Below, one piece after another: positions 48,048 to 57,147 of a stretch of 64,000 bases of DNA. Each line of letters begins with the position of its first letter. The stretch's first letter is position 1. A program made the position numbers and the translations under genes. Below the pieces are notes generated by a model. The model saw nothing but the letters and a program-made list of their open reading frames with translations, searched no databases and had not been told where the DNA came from. Source of the stretch: Odoribacter sp. AF15-53 (GTDB lineage: Bacteria > Bacteroidota > Bacteroidia > Bacteroidales > Marinifilaceae); contig NZ_QUHC01000004.1 in the NCBI RefSeq assembly GCF_003479425.1, forward strand, positions 186,001 to 250,000, written 5' to 3'.

Positions 48048-48070
48048 ATAATTATAAAGCCGTATTTTTG
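48040..48070 (+). promoter_or_regulatory. Promoter of cassette 4 sigma gene
   Basis: CTTG (48040-48043), 19 bp, TATTTTTG (48063-48070). It places the transcription start near 48077, showing that the ORF extension to 48017 is not translated. Confidence 0.65.
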
Positions 48071-48097
48071 TTCATCTGTGGGACGCAATGTATAGAG

Positions 48098-48664
48098 ATG
48101 CAAAATGGAGATAACGGTTTTTTGTTGAAGCGTTTGCAAGAAGGAAACGAACGAGCTTTTCGGATGTTATTCGAGGAGTTTTATGCTTCGTTATGCCTGT
48201 TTGCTATCCGTTATCTAGGAGATCGGGAGGAAGCTGCAGATGTGGTGCAGGAAGCTTTTTTGAAATATTGGCATCGACATGCGGATTTTGATGATTATCG
48301 GAAGATCAAGTCTTTTCTTTACGTGGTTGTGCGTCATTCTTGCCTTAATTTGTTACGGGATCGAAATTTGCGTTCTCGTGTTTCAGAAGAGCTGATCAAG
48401 GATTCCGAACAGGAGTTCCAGAATCAGGTGATGGAAGAGGAGGTGCATCGCATTTTCAATCATGCTATCGATAATTTACCAACTCAAATGCGAACTGTGA
48501 TTCATTATTCTTTGGATGGATTAAAGAATTCGGAGATTGCCGAGAAAATGGGACTTTCGGAAGGAACAGTTCATGCTTATAAAAAAGAAGCGTATAAGAA
48601 ATTGAGAATTAGCATGAAGGAATACTATTATTTGTTGCCTTTCCTTTTGTTCATGTCGCATTAA
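48098..48664 (+). CDS. ECF sigma factor, cassette 4
   Basis: 188-aa ECF sigma factor from ATG 48098 (MQNGDNGFLLKRLQ). Region 2 has DREEAADVVQEAFLKYWHRH. Region 4 has KNSEIAEKMGLSEGTVHAYK. The hydrophobic tail YYLLPFLLFMSH ends it. It is a paralogue of the cassette 3 factor with the same DNA-recognition pattern (VHAYKKEAYK). Confidence 0.93.
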   Translation: MQNGDNGFLLKRLQEGNERAFRMLFEEFYASLCLFAIRYLGDREEAADVVQEAFLKYWHRHADFDDYRKIKSFLYVVVRHSCLNLLRDRNLRSRVSEELIKDSEQEFQNQVMEEEVHRIFNHAIDNLPTQMRTVIHYSLDGLKNSEIAEKMGLSEGTVHAYKKEAYKKLRISMKEYYYLLPFLLFMSH

Positions 48665-48764
48665 TTGTTAATTAATTTTAAATTTTAATGGTCAAACACT
48701 CCATAAAATTCAATTTTAGTGTTCTAGCTGAAAATTGAATAAATTTATATAATTGGAGTATACA

Positions 48765-49937
48765 ATGGATGACCGTATTTTTGATATTGCCGAATTGGTA
48801 AGTAAATACATGACGGGAGAATTAACTGCTGAAGAACAGAGATGTTTGGATGATTGGTTAACTCTTTCCGAGAGAAATCGTCAGTGGTTTGATGCTGTTA
48901 CCGGTAAAGAATTGGTTTGGCGGAAACGCCGGGAACTAAAGTCGATTCCTGTCGAAGAGGGATGGCAAGCGCTTTTGAACAAACGTAATCGGGAAAACAG
49001 ACGACAATTATGGGGACGTGTTTGGAAGTATGCCTGTGTATTTATTGTATTGTTGTCTTCAACTATATATTTTTTCATACGAGATGTCGACCGTGATGAG
49101 ATTATTCCTGTCGTGAATACAGAAATTGTTCCGGGGGCGTCCAAAGCAATTCTGTACATGGCTAACGGGAGTGTGATTGATTTGGGGATTCATCAACGGG
49201 ATACTTTGAAAGAAGAGGATGGAACAATTATCGGCTTGCACGGTGAAAGTATCACGTATGAGAATTCGGCAGATTCTACGGTACGAGAGGAATTATTTAA
49301 TGAACTTGTGATCCCGCGGGGAGGGGAGTATGTGTTGACTCTTGCCGACGGGACGTTAGTCTGTTTGAATGCCGGATCTAAATTGCGTTTCCCGGTTCAA
49401 TTTAATGGAGACACGAGAAGGGTTGAATTGGAGGGAGAAGGGTATTTTCAAGTGGTTCGTGATGAAAAAAAGCCTTTTGTTGTCGGTGCTTCTGGGGTGG
49501 ATATTACCGTGTTGGGGACAGAATTCAACGTGTCGAATTATCCGGAGAATATGGATGTGCAGACCACTCTTGTGGAAGGATGTGTGAAGATTAACGTTGA
49601 ACAGGATAAAGAAAGTTATATTTTACAACCAGGGGAACAGGCTGTGTTTAATAAAACAAGTGGTGAATTACATGTATCGGCAGTTGACGTGTCGTATGCT
49701 ATCGCTTGGAAAGAAGGACGTTTACGTTTTAGAGATCGTCCATTGAAAGAAATTATGGATTTTATTTCCCGTTGGTATGACGTGGAGGTTGAGTATCGGG
49801 ATGAAGAGGTAAAGGATTATCTTTTCGGGTGTAATTTTAATCGTCACGCAACAGTATTGCCTTTGTTGGAACTTTTTCAAAGTACGGGTACTGTTTGTTT
49901 TGAGATTGTAGGAAAGAAAATAATTGTAGGCAAATAA
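48765..49937 (+). CDS. FecR-type anti-sigma factor, cassette 4
   Basis: 390 aa from ATG 48765 (an upstream TTG would add four residues). Membrane segment about 88-105 (YACVFIVLLSSTIYFF). The FecR core has IPRGGEYVLTLADGT and LRFPVQFNG. The C-terminal DUF4974 region has RFRDRPLKEIMDFISRWYDVE. The motif CLNAGSK replaces the more common WLNA/YMNA. Confidence 0.92.
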   Translation: MDDRIFDIAELVSKYMTGELTAEEQRCLDDWLTLSERNRQWFDAVTGKELVWRKRRELKSIPVEEGWQALLNKRNRENRRQLWGRVWKYACVFIVLLSSTIYFFIRDVDRDEIIPVVNTEIVPGASKAILYMANGSVIDLGIHQRDTLKEEDGTIIGLHGESITYENSADSTVREELFNELVIPRGGEYVLTLADGTLVCLNAGSKLRFPVQFNGDTRRVELEGEGYFQVVRDEKKPFVVGASGVDITVLGTEFNVSNYPENMDVQTTLVEGCVKINVEQDKESYILQPGEQAVFNKTSGELHVSAVDVSYAIAWKEGRLRFRDRPLKEIMDFISRWYDVEVEYRDEEVKDYLFGCNFNRHATVLPLLELFQSTGTVCFEIVGKKIIVGK

Positions 49938-49939
49938 AA

Positions 49940-49994
49940 TAGCGAAGAATACGTGATTATTCTTCGCTAATTAATCAAGCCTCTTGGCGGAGGC
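49940..49994 (+). promoter_or_regulatory. Hairpin pair between fecR and susC, cassette 4
   Basis: A perfect 12-bp stem TAGCGAAGAATA/TATTCTTCGCTA (49940-49969, loop CGTGAT) starts 3 bp after the fecR stop. A second, GC-rich hairpin GCCTC/GAGGC with loop TTGGCG follows at 49979-49994. Confidence 0.7.
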
Positions 49995-50023
49995 GTAATT
50001 ATAAATCAATCAGTTTCAAAATT

Positions 50024-53000
50024 ATGAAAAAAAAACGTAGAAGTATTCATTGGAGAGGGACAAAAATGAAAAAATTGTTCTTTTTCTGTCAAGTGACTCT
50101 TTTTCTTTTATTTTCCAGCAATGTTATAGCAAATGTAGGAGAAGAGGAGCCCGTGATTAATCTTTCGATGAAGGATGTGTCTGTTAAAGATGTGATCTGG
50201 GCTATCGAAAAACAGTCAAAATTGGTTTTCGTTTATAATGCAACCGATTTGGATAAAGCGGGCAAAATAGACGTGGAAATTAAGAAAAAAACGGTGAAAG
50301 AAGCGTTGGATATATGCTTGAAAAACACAGGTTTCGAGTATGTTATTCAGCAAAATACGGTTGTGATCAAACGGAAAGGAGCAAAAACTCCGGAAATTTC
50401 TAAGATAACGATTAAGGGAAAAGTAACAGATAAGGACGATGTGCCTTTGCCGGGAGTTACAATTTTGTTGAAAGGAACGACCTTGGGGATCACGACTGAC
50501 ATGAATGGAGAGTATTCACTTACGATTCCTGAGACGGAAACTCCGGTTCTAATTTTTTCATTTATAGGGATGAAGAAAGAAGAAATTCATGTTGCTGGGC
50601 GAACGGTTGTTAATGTCGTGTTACAGGATAAACAAACAACGGTAGATGAGGTGGTTGTGACGGGAATTTATAGCCGTAAAAAAGAGAGCTTTACGGGGTC
50701 TTCACAGACCTATAAAGCGGAAGATTTAAAGATGGTGGGGAATCAGAATTTGTTACAGAGTTTGAAAACATTGGATCCCGCTTTTAATATTCTGGAGAAC
50801 AATCAATATGGTTCGGATCCGAATCGTTTACCAGATGTGGAGATAAGGGGAAAAACGAGTATTGTGGGGTTTAAGGAACAATTTGGTGAAGATCCAAATC
50901 AGCCGTTATTTATTTTGGATGGTTTTGAAACAACTTTGCAGACCATTATGGATTTGAGTATGGATCGGATTGCTTCAGTTACGATTCTAAAGGACGCTGC
51001 GTCAACAGCAATTTATGGGGCGAAAGCGGCTAACGGGGTTATCGTGGTTGAGACCAAGGCTCCGGCTCAAGGTCGCGTGAGACTTTCTTATAATGGAAGT
51101 TTCGATGTCTCTTTTGCTGATTTGAGTGCTTATAATTTGATGAATGCAGAAGAAAAATTGGAATTTGAACTTTTATCCGGTCGATTTGAGTCTAATTTGC
51201 CTTTTGGAACAGAGGAGAATATGACTCGTTATAATAGATTGTTAGCAGAGGTGAAAAAAGGTGTAGATACTTATTGGATGTCAGAACCTTTGCGAACAGC
51301 TTTTAACCAGCGGCATAACGTGTATATTGAAGGTGGAGATCAACAGATGCGCTATGGATTAGGAGTGAATTATACAAATATACAGGGAGTAATGAAAGAG
51401 TCTAGGCGACAGATTATGAGCGGGAATCTTGATTTGCTTTATCGGAAGAACAAGTTGAGTTTTAACAACAAGTTGACTGTGGATTTTAATAAAACGAATG
51501 ATCCCGTGGTGGCTTTTTCCGAGTATTCCCGTGCTAACCCGTATTATCGAAAAAAGAATGAATCCGGAGGGATTGATAAATGGTTAGAAACTCCTTATAA
51601 TCCGGGAGCTAGTCTTGGGATTCAATCAAGTAGTATTTATGTTCCTAATCCATTATGGAATGATGCGTTGAATAGTTATAATCAAGGAAATTCGTTTGGA
51701 GTGAGAAATAATTTCAACATGGAGTATCGTCCGTTTGATTTTTTGTATCTCCGCGGGCGTGTTGGGATTAGTAAATCGACATCGGATAAGGAAATTTTTC
51801 GTTCGCCTGATGATACTTCATTTGATGGAATGGATGTATTAAAGAAAGGGTCTTATTCGGATTCACGTTCGGAGGATTTTAGTTATGAGGGCGATTTTAC
51901 CGTGACCTATGGACAATTATTGGGTGATGCTCATCAAGTAAATGCGGTATTGGGTGCTGCTTTTCGAGAAAATAAAAGTGAGACAAAAAATTTTGGAGCT
52001 AGTGGTTTTCCGGAAGGTGATTTTACGACTCCTGCTTTTTCAAATAGTTATCCAGAAGGAGGTAAACCGACTTCAACAGATTCTAAAAAGCGTAGCGTGA
52101 ATTTTTATTTCAATGGGGGATATTCCTATAAAAATCGTTATTTGTTGGATGTTAATTTACGTTCGGATGGAACTTCTGTTTTTGGGTCAAACAAGCAATT
52201 CACGACAACTTGGGCCATCGGACTTGCATGGAATCTTCATAATGAAAGTTTTATTAAAGATAACACGAATTTATTTTCGATGTTGAAAATTCGGGCATCA
52301 ATCGGTAATCCTGGGAATCAAAATTTTGGATCATTCAACACGATTACAACCTATAAATTTAATAACTGGATGATGAATAATTTCGGAACCGGTTTGCTTG
52401 TGGATGCTTTTGGTGATCCGGATTTAGAGTGGCAAAAAACGATAGATAAGAATATTGGTTGTGATATTAGTATGTTTGATAATCGTTTCCATGTGAATTT
52501 TGATTATTATCATAAATTAACGGATCCGTTATTAGCTACAGTTGGGGTCCCTTTATCTGTGGGTGTTTCCAGTCGATTGGCAAATATTGGTAGACAGGTA
52601 GAAAAAGGATGTAATGGAACAATCAAGTACGCATTTCTTTATAAGCCTAAAGAACGTGTAAATTGGACAACAAGCGTAACATTTCGTCACGGTACTGCTT
52701 ATTATGATAAAATTGGCAGTAAACTAGATCAATATAATCGGCAAAATTTGTCCAAGAGTTTGACTCGGTATTACGATGGTGGAAGTCCATCGGCCTTATG
52801 GACCGTACGGTCGGAAGGTATAGATCCGGCTACCGGACGTGAGATTTTTTTGAGAAAAGATGGTACCCGTGTTTTTTCTTATAGTTATGATGACGAAGTG
52901 GAAGTCGGTGATACTCGCCCTAAATTGGAGGGAGTTATTGGTAATGTGTTGTATTTGAAAGGTTTTTCTTGTAGCGTATATGTCCGATATAGCTTTGGAG

Positions 53001-53377
53001 CAGACGCTTTTAACAGTACGTTGTATGATAAAGTAGAAAATATTTCAGCTGCTGGTTTACAAAGTAATCAAGATAAACGAGCTTTATATGATAGGTGGAA
53101 GCAACCTGGTGATCGAGCAAAATACAAGGGAATATCATTGACGGAGTCTACACCGATGTCCTCTCGTTTTGTTCAGAAAAATAATTATCTGGTCTTGGAG
53201 TCTATTCGTTTGGCTTACGAGTTTGAACAACGTTGGATGGAGAAAATTCGTTTTTCAGGAATGACCGTGAGTGCTTACATGAATGATATTTGTCGTTTTT
53301 CGACAATAAAGGATGAAAGGGGTATAGATTACCCATTTGCGAGAAGTGTTTCGTTTGCGATATCTTTTAATTTTTAA
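50024..53377 (+). CDS. SusC/RagA transporter with STN domain, cassette 4
   Basis: 1117-aa outer-membrane transporter. STN domain (VINLSMKDVSVKDVIWAIE), carboxypeptidase-like domain (LPGVTILLKGTTLGI), DEVVVTGIYSRKKESFTGSS, plug and barrel ending in SFAISFNF. It is closest to the cassette 1 transporter, with long runs of shared plug and barrel sequence (RSDGTSVFG, YDGGSPSALW, NESTPMSSRF-type motifs). By eye its codons are clearly more AT-rich than in cassette 1, so these two are old duplicates or separate acquisitions. Confidence 0.93.
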   Translation: MKKKRRSIHWRGTKMKKLFFFCQVTLFLLFSSNVIANVGEEEPVINLSMKDVSVKDVIWAIEKQSKLVFVYNATDLDKAGKIDVEIKKKTVKEALDICLKNTGFEYVIQQNTVVIKRKGAKTPEISKITIKGKVTDKDDVPLPGVTILLKGTTLGITTDMNGEYSLTIPETETPVLIFSFIGMKKEEIHVAGRTVVNVVLQDKQTTVDEVVVTGIYSRKKESFTGSSQTYKAEDLKMVGNQNLLQSLKTLDPAFNILENNQYGSDPNRLPDVEIRGKTSIVGFKEQFGEDPNQPLFILDGFETTLQTIMDLSMDRIASVTILKDAASTAIYGAKAANGVIVVETKAPAQGRVRLSYNGSFDVSFADLSAYNLMNAEEKLEFELLSGRFESNLPFGTEENMTRYNRLLAEVKKGVDTYWMSEPLRTAFNQRHNVYIEGGDQQMRYGLGVNYTNIQGVMKESRRQIMSGNLDLLYRKNKLSFNNKLTVDFNKTNDPVVAFSEYSRANPYYRKKNESGGIDKWLETPYNPGASLGIQSSSIYVPNPLWNDALNSYNQGNSFGVRNNFNMEYRPFDFLYLRGRVGISKSTSDKEIFRSPDDTSFDGMDVLKKGSYSDSRSEDFSYEGDFTVTYGQLLGDAHQVNAVLGAAFRENKSETKNFGASGFPEGDFTTPAFSNSYPEGGKPTSTDSKKRSVNFYFNGGYSYKNRYLLDVNLRSDGTSVFGSNKQFTTTWAIGLAWNLHNESFIKDNTNLFSMLKIRASIGNPGNQNFGSFNTITTYKFNNWMMNNFGTGLLVDAFGDPDLEWQKTIDKNIGCDISMFDNRFHVNFDYYHKLTDPLLATVGVPLSVGVSSRLANIGRQVEKGCNGTIKYAFLYKPKERVNWTTSVTFRHGTAYYDKIGSKLDQYNRQNLSKSLTRYYDGGSPSALWTVRSEGIDPATGREIFLRKDGTRVFSYSYDDEVEVGDTRPKLEGVIGNVLYLKGFSCSVYVRYSFGADAFNSTLYDKVENISAAGLQSNQDKRALYDRWKQPGDRAKYKGISLTESTPMSSRFVQKNNYLVLESIRLAYEFEQRWMEKIRFSGMTVSAYMNDICRFSTIKDERGIDYPFARSVSFAISFNF

Positions 53378-53381
53378 ATGA

Positions 53382-54809
53382 ATGGATATGAGAAAATGTA
53401 TATATATTATTTTAACAGTTTTGGCATTTACCTTGTATGGATGTTCCGATTGGTTGGATGTGAAACCTAGTGATCGGGTGTCGGAAGAGAATGCTTTTTC
53501 GACTCTTTCCGGGTTTAAAAAAGCTTTAAATGGGGTATATGTTGAGTTAAATCAAAATGAGTTGTATGGGCGTTCTTTGACTTGCGAGTTTGTGGAAATA
53601 CTGGCCCAACGTTATGCGATAGATCAAGAGGCTTCGGGTAATTATTTGTTGACACAATATAATTATATCGGTTCAGATGCTAAAGGGCGTATTTCTTCCA
53701 TTTGGTCGAAGGCTTATAATTTGATAGCCAATACGAATTTGATTCTAAAAAATTGTGAAGAGAATAGAAGTGTGTTACCAGATGATCATTATTGTTTGGT
53801 AAAGGGGGAAGGGTTGGCTTTGCGAGCCATGTTGCATTTTGACTTGTTTCGTTTGTTTGGTCCGGTATACGGGAAGGATTCAGCATTAACTTCTATTCCT
53901 TATTATAAGGAATTCGTGTTGGAAGTAAAGCCTTCTTTGGTTGGAAATGAATTTATACAAGAAGTAATAAATGATTTGTTACAGGCGGAGGAGTTATTGC
54001 AGCATGATCCGATCATAGAGTACGGTCCGCAGGGTGATCGTTTAGACAATTTTAAAAGCGATCGTAATTTGCGCTTAAATTATTATGCTGTACAAGCGTT
54101 GTTAGCTAGGGTATATATGTACCGGGGTGATAAAGTGAAAGCCTTGGAGTATGCCAAGAAAGTGATAACTATTCAAAAAAAATGGTTCCCTTGGGTGGAC
54201 CCGATGACGATTGCCGCAAGTTCTGAAAATCCGGATAGAATGTTTTCTTCTGAATTGTTGTTTGCTTTACAGAATCTGAATCGCAGTAGTATTTTTACTT
54301 CATTATTTGATGGGGATAATTTGAAATTGACGGCATTATTAGTGCCTAGGGAAGATGTTGTTAATGAGGTTTTTGAAAATGAAAAACAAGATTATCGGTT
54401 AATTTCTGGATTCGCAAGCAGTTCTGTGGAGCTAGGAGGAGTGAATTATAAGGTGTTTAATAAGTACCACGGGAAAGATTCTTTGTTATCACAGGTCATT
54501 CCTATGATTCGTGTGAGCGAGATGTACATGATTGCTGCGGAAGCAGAACCTAAAGTTGCTGACGGAGTAGTGTACTTTAATGAATTAAGAAACAATCGGG
54601 GGTTAGAAAGTATTCCTGATCGTTGGATGTCTTTTATGTTGGATGAGGAATGGTGTCGGGAATTTTACGGAGAGGGACAGTTGTTTTTCTTTTATAAAAG
54701 GAAAATGAAAACTAGTGTGCAATCGGCTTATGATCGCTACGGGATGACTTCCGTTAATTTAAAAAATTATGTCCTTCCAATCCCGGATGGAGAATTACAA
54801 TATAATTAA
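53382..54809 (+). CDS. SusD/RagB-family lipoprotein, cassette 4
   Basis: 475-aa lipoprotein (signal ending TLYGCSDWLDVKPSDR). An ATG six bases further (53388) is an alternative start. The core has LALRAMLHFDLFRLFGP and YYAVQALLARVYMYRGD. The C-terminus has REFYGEGQLFFFYKRK and YVLPIPDGE. It is closely parallel to the cassette 1 SusD. Confidence 0.93.
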   Translation: MDMRKCIYIILTVLAFTLYGCSDWLDVKPSDRVSEENAFSTLSGFKKALNGVYVELNQNELYGRSLTCEFVEILAQRYAIDQEASGNYLLTQYNYIGSDAKGRISSIWSKAYNLIANTNLILKNCEENRSVLPDDHYCLVKGEGLALRAMLHFDLFRLFGPVYGKDSALTSIPYYKEFVLEVKPSLVGNEFIQEVINDLLQAEELLQHDPIIEYGPQGDRLDNFKSDRNLRLNYYAVQALLARVYMYRGDKVKALEYAKKVITIQKKWFPWVDPMTIAASSENPDRMFSSELLFALQNLNRSSIFTSLFDGDNLKLTALLVPREDVVNEVFENEKQDYRLISGFASSSVELGGVNYKVFNKYHGKDSLLSQVIPMIRVSEMYMIAAEAEPKVADGVVYFNELRNNRGLESIPDRWMSFMLDEEWCREFYGEGQLFFFYKRKMKTSVQSAYDRYGMTSVNLKNYVLPIPDGELQYN

Positions 54810-54813
54810 ATAG

Positions 54814-55578
54814 ATGGTTATGAGATATTTGATTTTTATATTATTTTTACTTGTGGCCTTTTGTGCCTGCGAGGAAGAGATTGACGCTTATGCCGGAAAA
54901 TGCGGAATTTATTTTGATACAAAGGATATGCGTTTGGATACGGTTACTGTTTCATGGGGATTAAAGAATAGCGAGTTGAAAGAACAATCTTTAATGTTGA
55001 AAGTTTGTCTTTTCGGTGATGTAGCCCCTTATGACCGTAAATTTTCAATTGATGTTATTTCAGATTTGGAGGATACATTACGAGCCATAGAAGGAGTGGA
55101 TTACAGACCTTTTAGTGTAGAGTATACGCTTCCGGCTTTACAAGCTGAAACGACAATTAATATTCAACTATTACGAACGGAAATTTTGCAAAAAGAAGCT
55201 CGAAGATTTACTGTGAGATTGAAAGAAACATCGGAATTGCAGTTTTTGTATAGCCGGCAATGGCAGGAAGATAGTGTAACTACGAGATTATTGGATATTC
55301 AAAGAGTTGTGTATATGGATGAAAATTTTCCTATGCCGAGGTGGTGGTATATGTTGGGACCGAGCGTGTTTGGGGATTATTCTGTAAAGAAATCTATTGT
55401 TATTTGTGATGTAATGGGTATTGATCGTGAAACTTGGGCACTTGGTAATTTAGCGAGTGATTTATCCGAAGGTTATTTGAAGTATGTTGGTAAGTATATG
55501 CATCGTTGGTTACAGGAGCACCCGACTGAAGATGAGAATGATGAATTGATGGAAATGGGACCGGCTTCTCGGAATTGA
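54814..55578 (+). CDS. DUF4843 surface lipoprotein, cassette 4
   Basis: 254-aa lipoprotein with signal ending FCACEEEIDAY; three Glu directly after the Cys fit a surface-export signal. It shares GIYFDTKD, LKVCLFGDVAPYDRKF and GVDYRPF patterns with the DUF4843 proteins at 14747 and 43348. It lies 4 bp after susD. No enzyme motif is seen; probably an accessory ligand-binding protein. Confidence 0.72.
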   Translation: MVMRYLIFILFLLVAFCACEEEIDAYAGKCGIYFDTKDMRLDTVTVSWGLKNSELKEQSLMLKVCLFGDVAPYDRKFSIDVISDLEDTLRAIEGVDYRPFSVEYTLPALQAETTINIQLLRTEILQKEARRFTVRLKETSELQFLYSRQWQEDSVTTRLLDIQRVVYMDENFPMPRWWYMLGPSVFGDYSVKKSIVICDVMGIDRETWALGNLASDLSEGYLKYVGKYMHRWLQEHPTEDENDELMEMGPASRN

Positions 55579-55604
55579 TAGTTGAAAATTGTAAAATGGT
55601 GATT

Positions 55605-57146
55605 ATGAAATATAAGTATTTGTTGTTTCTTGCCTTGGCATGGTGCGTTATATCATGTTATGATGATAAAGGTAATTACGATTATAAGGAGATTAATGAA
55701 CTGAAGATCTCGGGAATAGAGGATAAAGTGTATTATGAGAAGATAGCTTTCGTGGATTCATTGAAGATTTATCCGGAGATAGAATCCCCTTGGTATAATG
55801 ACGATCATGAGCGGTATCAGTTCACATGGAAATTAATACCTTCGACTGCGGATGTAAATGTTGATGGCGACACGATAGATTACGTGGTTAGTCAAGAGAA
55901 AAATTTGATACTTCCTATCACCGAGAAGGCTGGGACGTATCGAGGCTTTTTTATCGTGTCGGATCCGGGAAATGGAATATCTTGGTATAAAAATTTCTAT
56001 TTGCGAGTAAGAACTTTAACGAGTGAGGGATGGATGGTTTTGTGTGATAAAGGAGGGGAATCCCGGTTGGATATTATATTTAATGTGAACGAGAATGAGG
56101 ATATGATAGCTCATGATTTGTGGCAAGAGCTTAATTTTAGGACAGGCAAACCGATTAAATTAATCAATAGTTATCGTACGGGAGGGGGAAGTGCTAGATT
56201 GTTTATATCCGAAAAAGGAACTTATAATATGGATAAGCTGGATTTACACGTGGGAGAAGATAATAATCTCCGATGGGAATTTGGCGCACAACCGGAAAAA
56301 GTGGAGGTGAGAGCATCAGGAATCTCTCAATTCGGGAGTCAAACAAGTTATTGGATAGTTGTAGATAAAAATGGGGATGCGTATTTGAATGACAAGAAAA
56401 TTTGGGGAAGTATATTTGATTTTCCTATTAACAAGTTGGAGGGGAAAACTCCTTTTGTTGCGGCACCTTTTGTGGGCGTGAATTATGTTTCCACGTATAG
56501 CGGACCTTCTGTTATGATGTATGATGAGACTAATAAACAATTTGTGGAAGTTATTGATGGTGCTTCTTATCCTTCTGTGATGAAGTTTAATGGAACTCAA
56601 CTTTTTAGTGCACAAACAGGGCAGGATATGGTACATTTAGAATCGACTAAAAATGGTTATAATTATGCTATTCTGCGAGATCCCCGAACCGGGAAATACT
56701 TTTTTTACGGGATTATTTTAAATGCTTCGGGAAAGAATACGCAAGAATATTACGGTGAAGTTTTTGGACCCAATTTGGATCGAGTGAAACAATTTGCTTG
56801 TCATCACATGTATCCTTATTTATTTTATGCTGTGGATAATAAAGTGTACCAATTTGATATGTCACATCCGGATAGGGAAGCGAAAGAGGTACTTTCGTTC
56901 CCGGGAGAAACGATACAGGTGATTAAATTTACTGCTTTTGTGGCTTGGGAGGCTTATAAAGATTGGGAAAGAGCTCGAAATTATCAATTGTTGGTAGCTA
57001 CAAACGTGGAAGATAAAGACGAAAATGGTTGTGGGATTGTTAGAATGTATGATGTGCCTAATTTGATGGGTGATTTAGTGCAGAAGAAGGAACACATGGG
57101 GTTGGGTAAAATTGTGGATGTTACATATAGAGAAAGAGATAAGTAA
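55605..57146 (+). CDS. PKD-like surface lipoprotein, cassette 4
   Basis: 513-aa lipoprotein. ATG 55605 is chosen because it yields the signal peptide ending VISCYDDKGNYDYKE; the upstream extension overlaps the preceding gene. Ig-like N-terminal domain (YQFTWKLIPS, YRGFFIVSDPGNGISW), then propeller-like repeats. The start is nearly identical to the cassette 1 homologue, while the body is divergent. Confidence 0.75.
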   Translation: MKYKYLLFLALAWCVISCYDDKGNYDYKEINELKISGIEDKVYYEKIAFVDSLKIYPEIESPWYNDDHERYQFTWKLIPSTADVNVDGDTIDYVVSQEKNLILPITEKAGTYRGFFIVSDPGNGISWYKNFYLRVRTLTSEGWMVLCDKGGESRLDIIFNVNENEDMIAHDLWQELNFRTGKPIKLINSYRTGGGSARLFISEKGTYNMDKLDLHVGEDNNLRWEFGAQPEKVEVRASGISQFGSQTSYWIVVDKNGDAYLNDKKIWGSIFDFPINKLEGKTPFVAAPFVGVNYVSTYSGPSVMMYDETNKQFVEVIDGASYPSVMKFNGTQLFSAQTGQDMVHLESTKNGYNYAILRDPRTGKYFFYGIILNASGKNTQEYYGEVFGPNLDRVKQFACHHMYPYLFYAVDNKVYQFDMSHPDREAKEVLSFPGETIQVIKFTAFVAWEAYKDWERARNYQLLVATNVEDKDENGCGIVRMYDVPNLMGDLVQKKEHMGLGKIVDVTYRERDK

Positions 57147-57147
57147 T

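Noticed and set aside
48017..48097. N-terminal extension of the cassette 4 sigma factor
   Set aside because: The extension runs through the cassette 3 terminator and the predicted promoter of the gene itself; ATG 48098 gives the normal family start.
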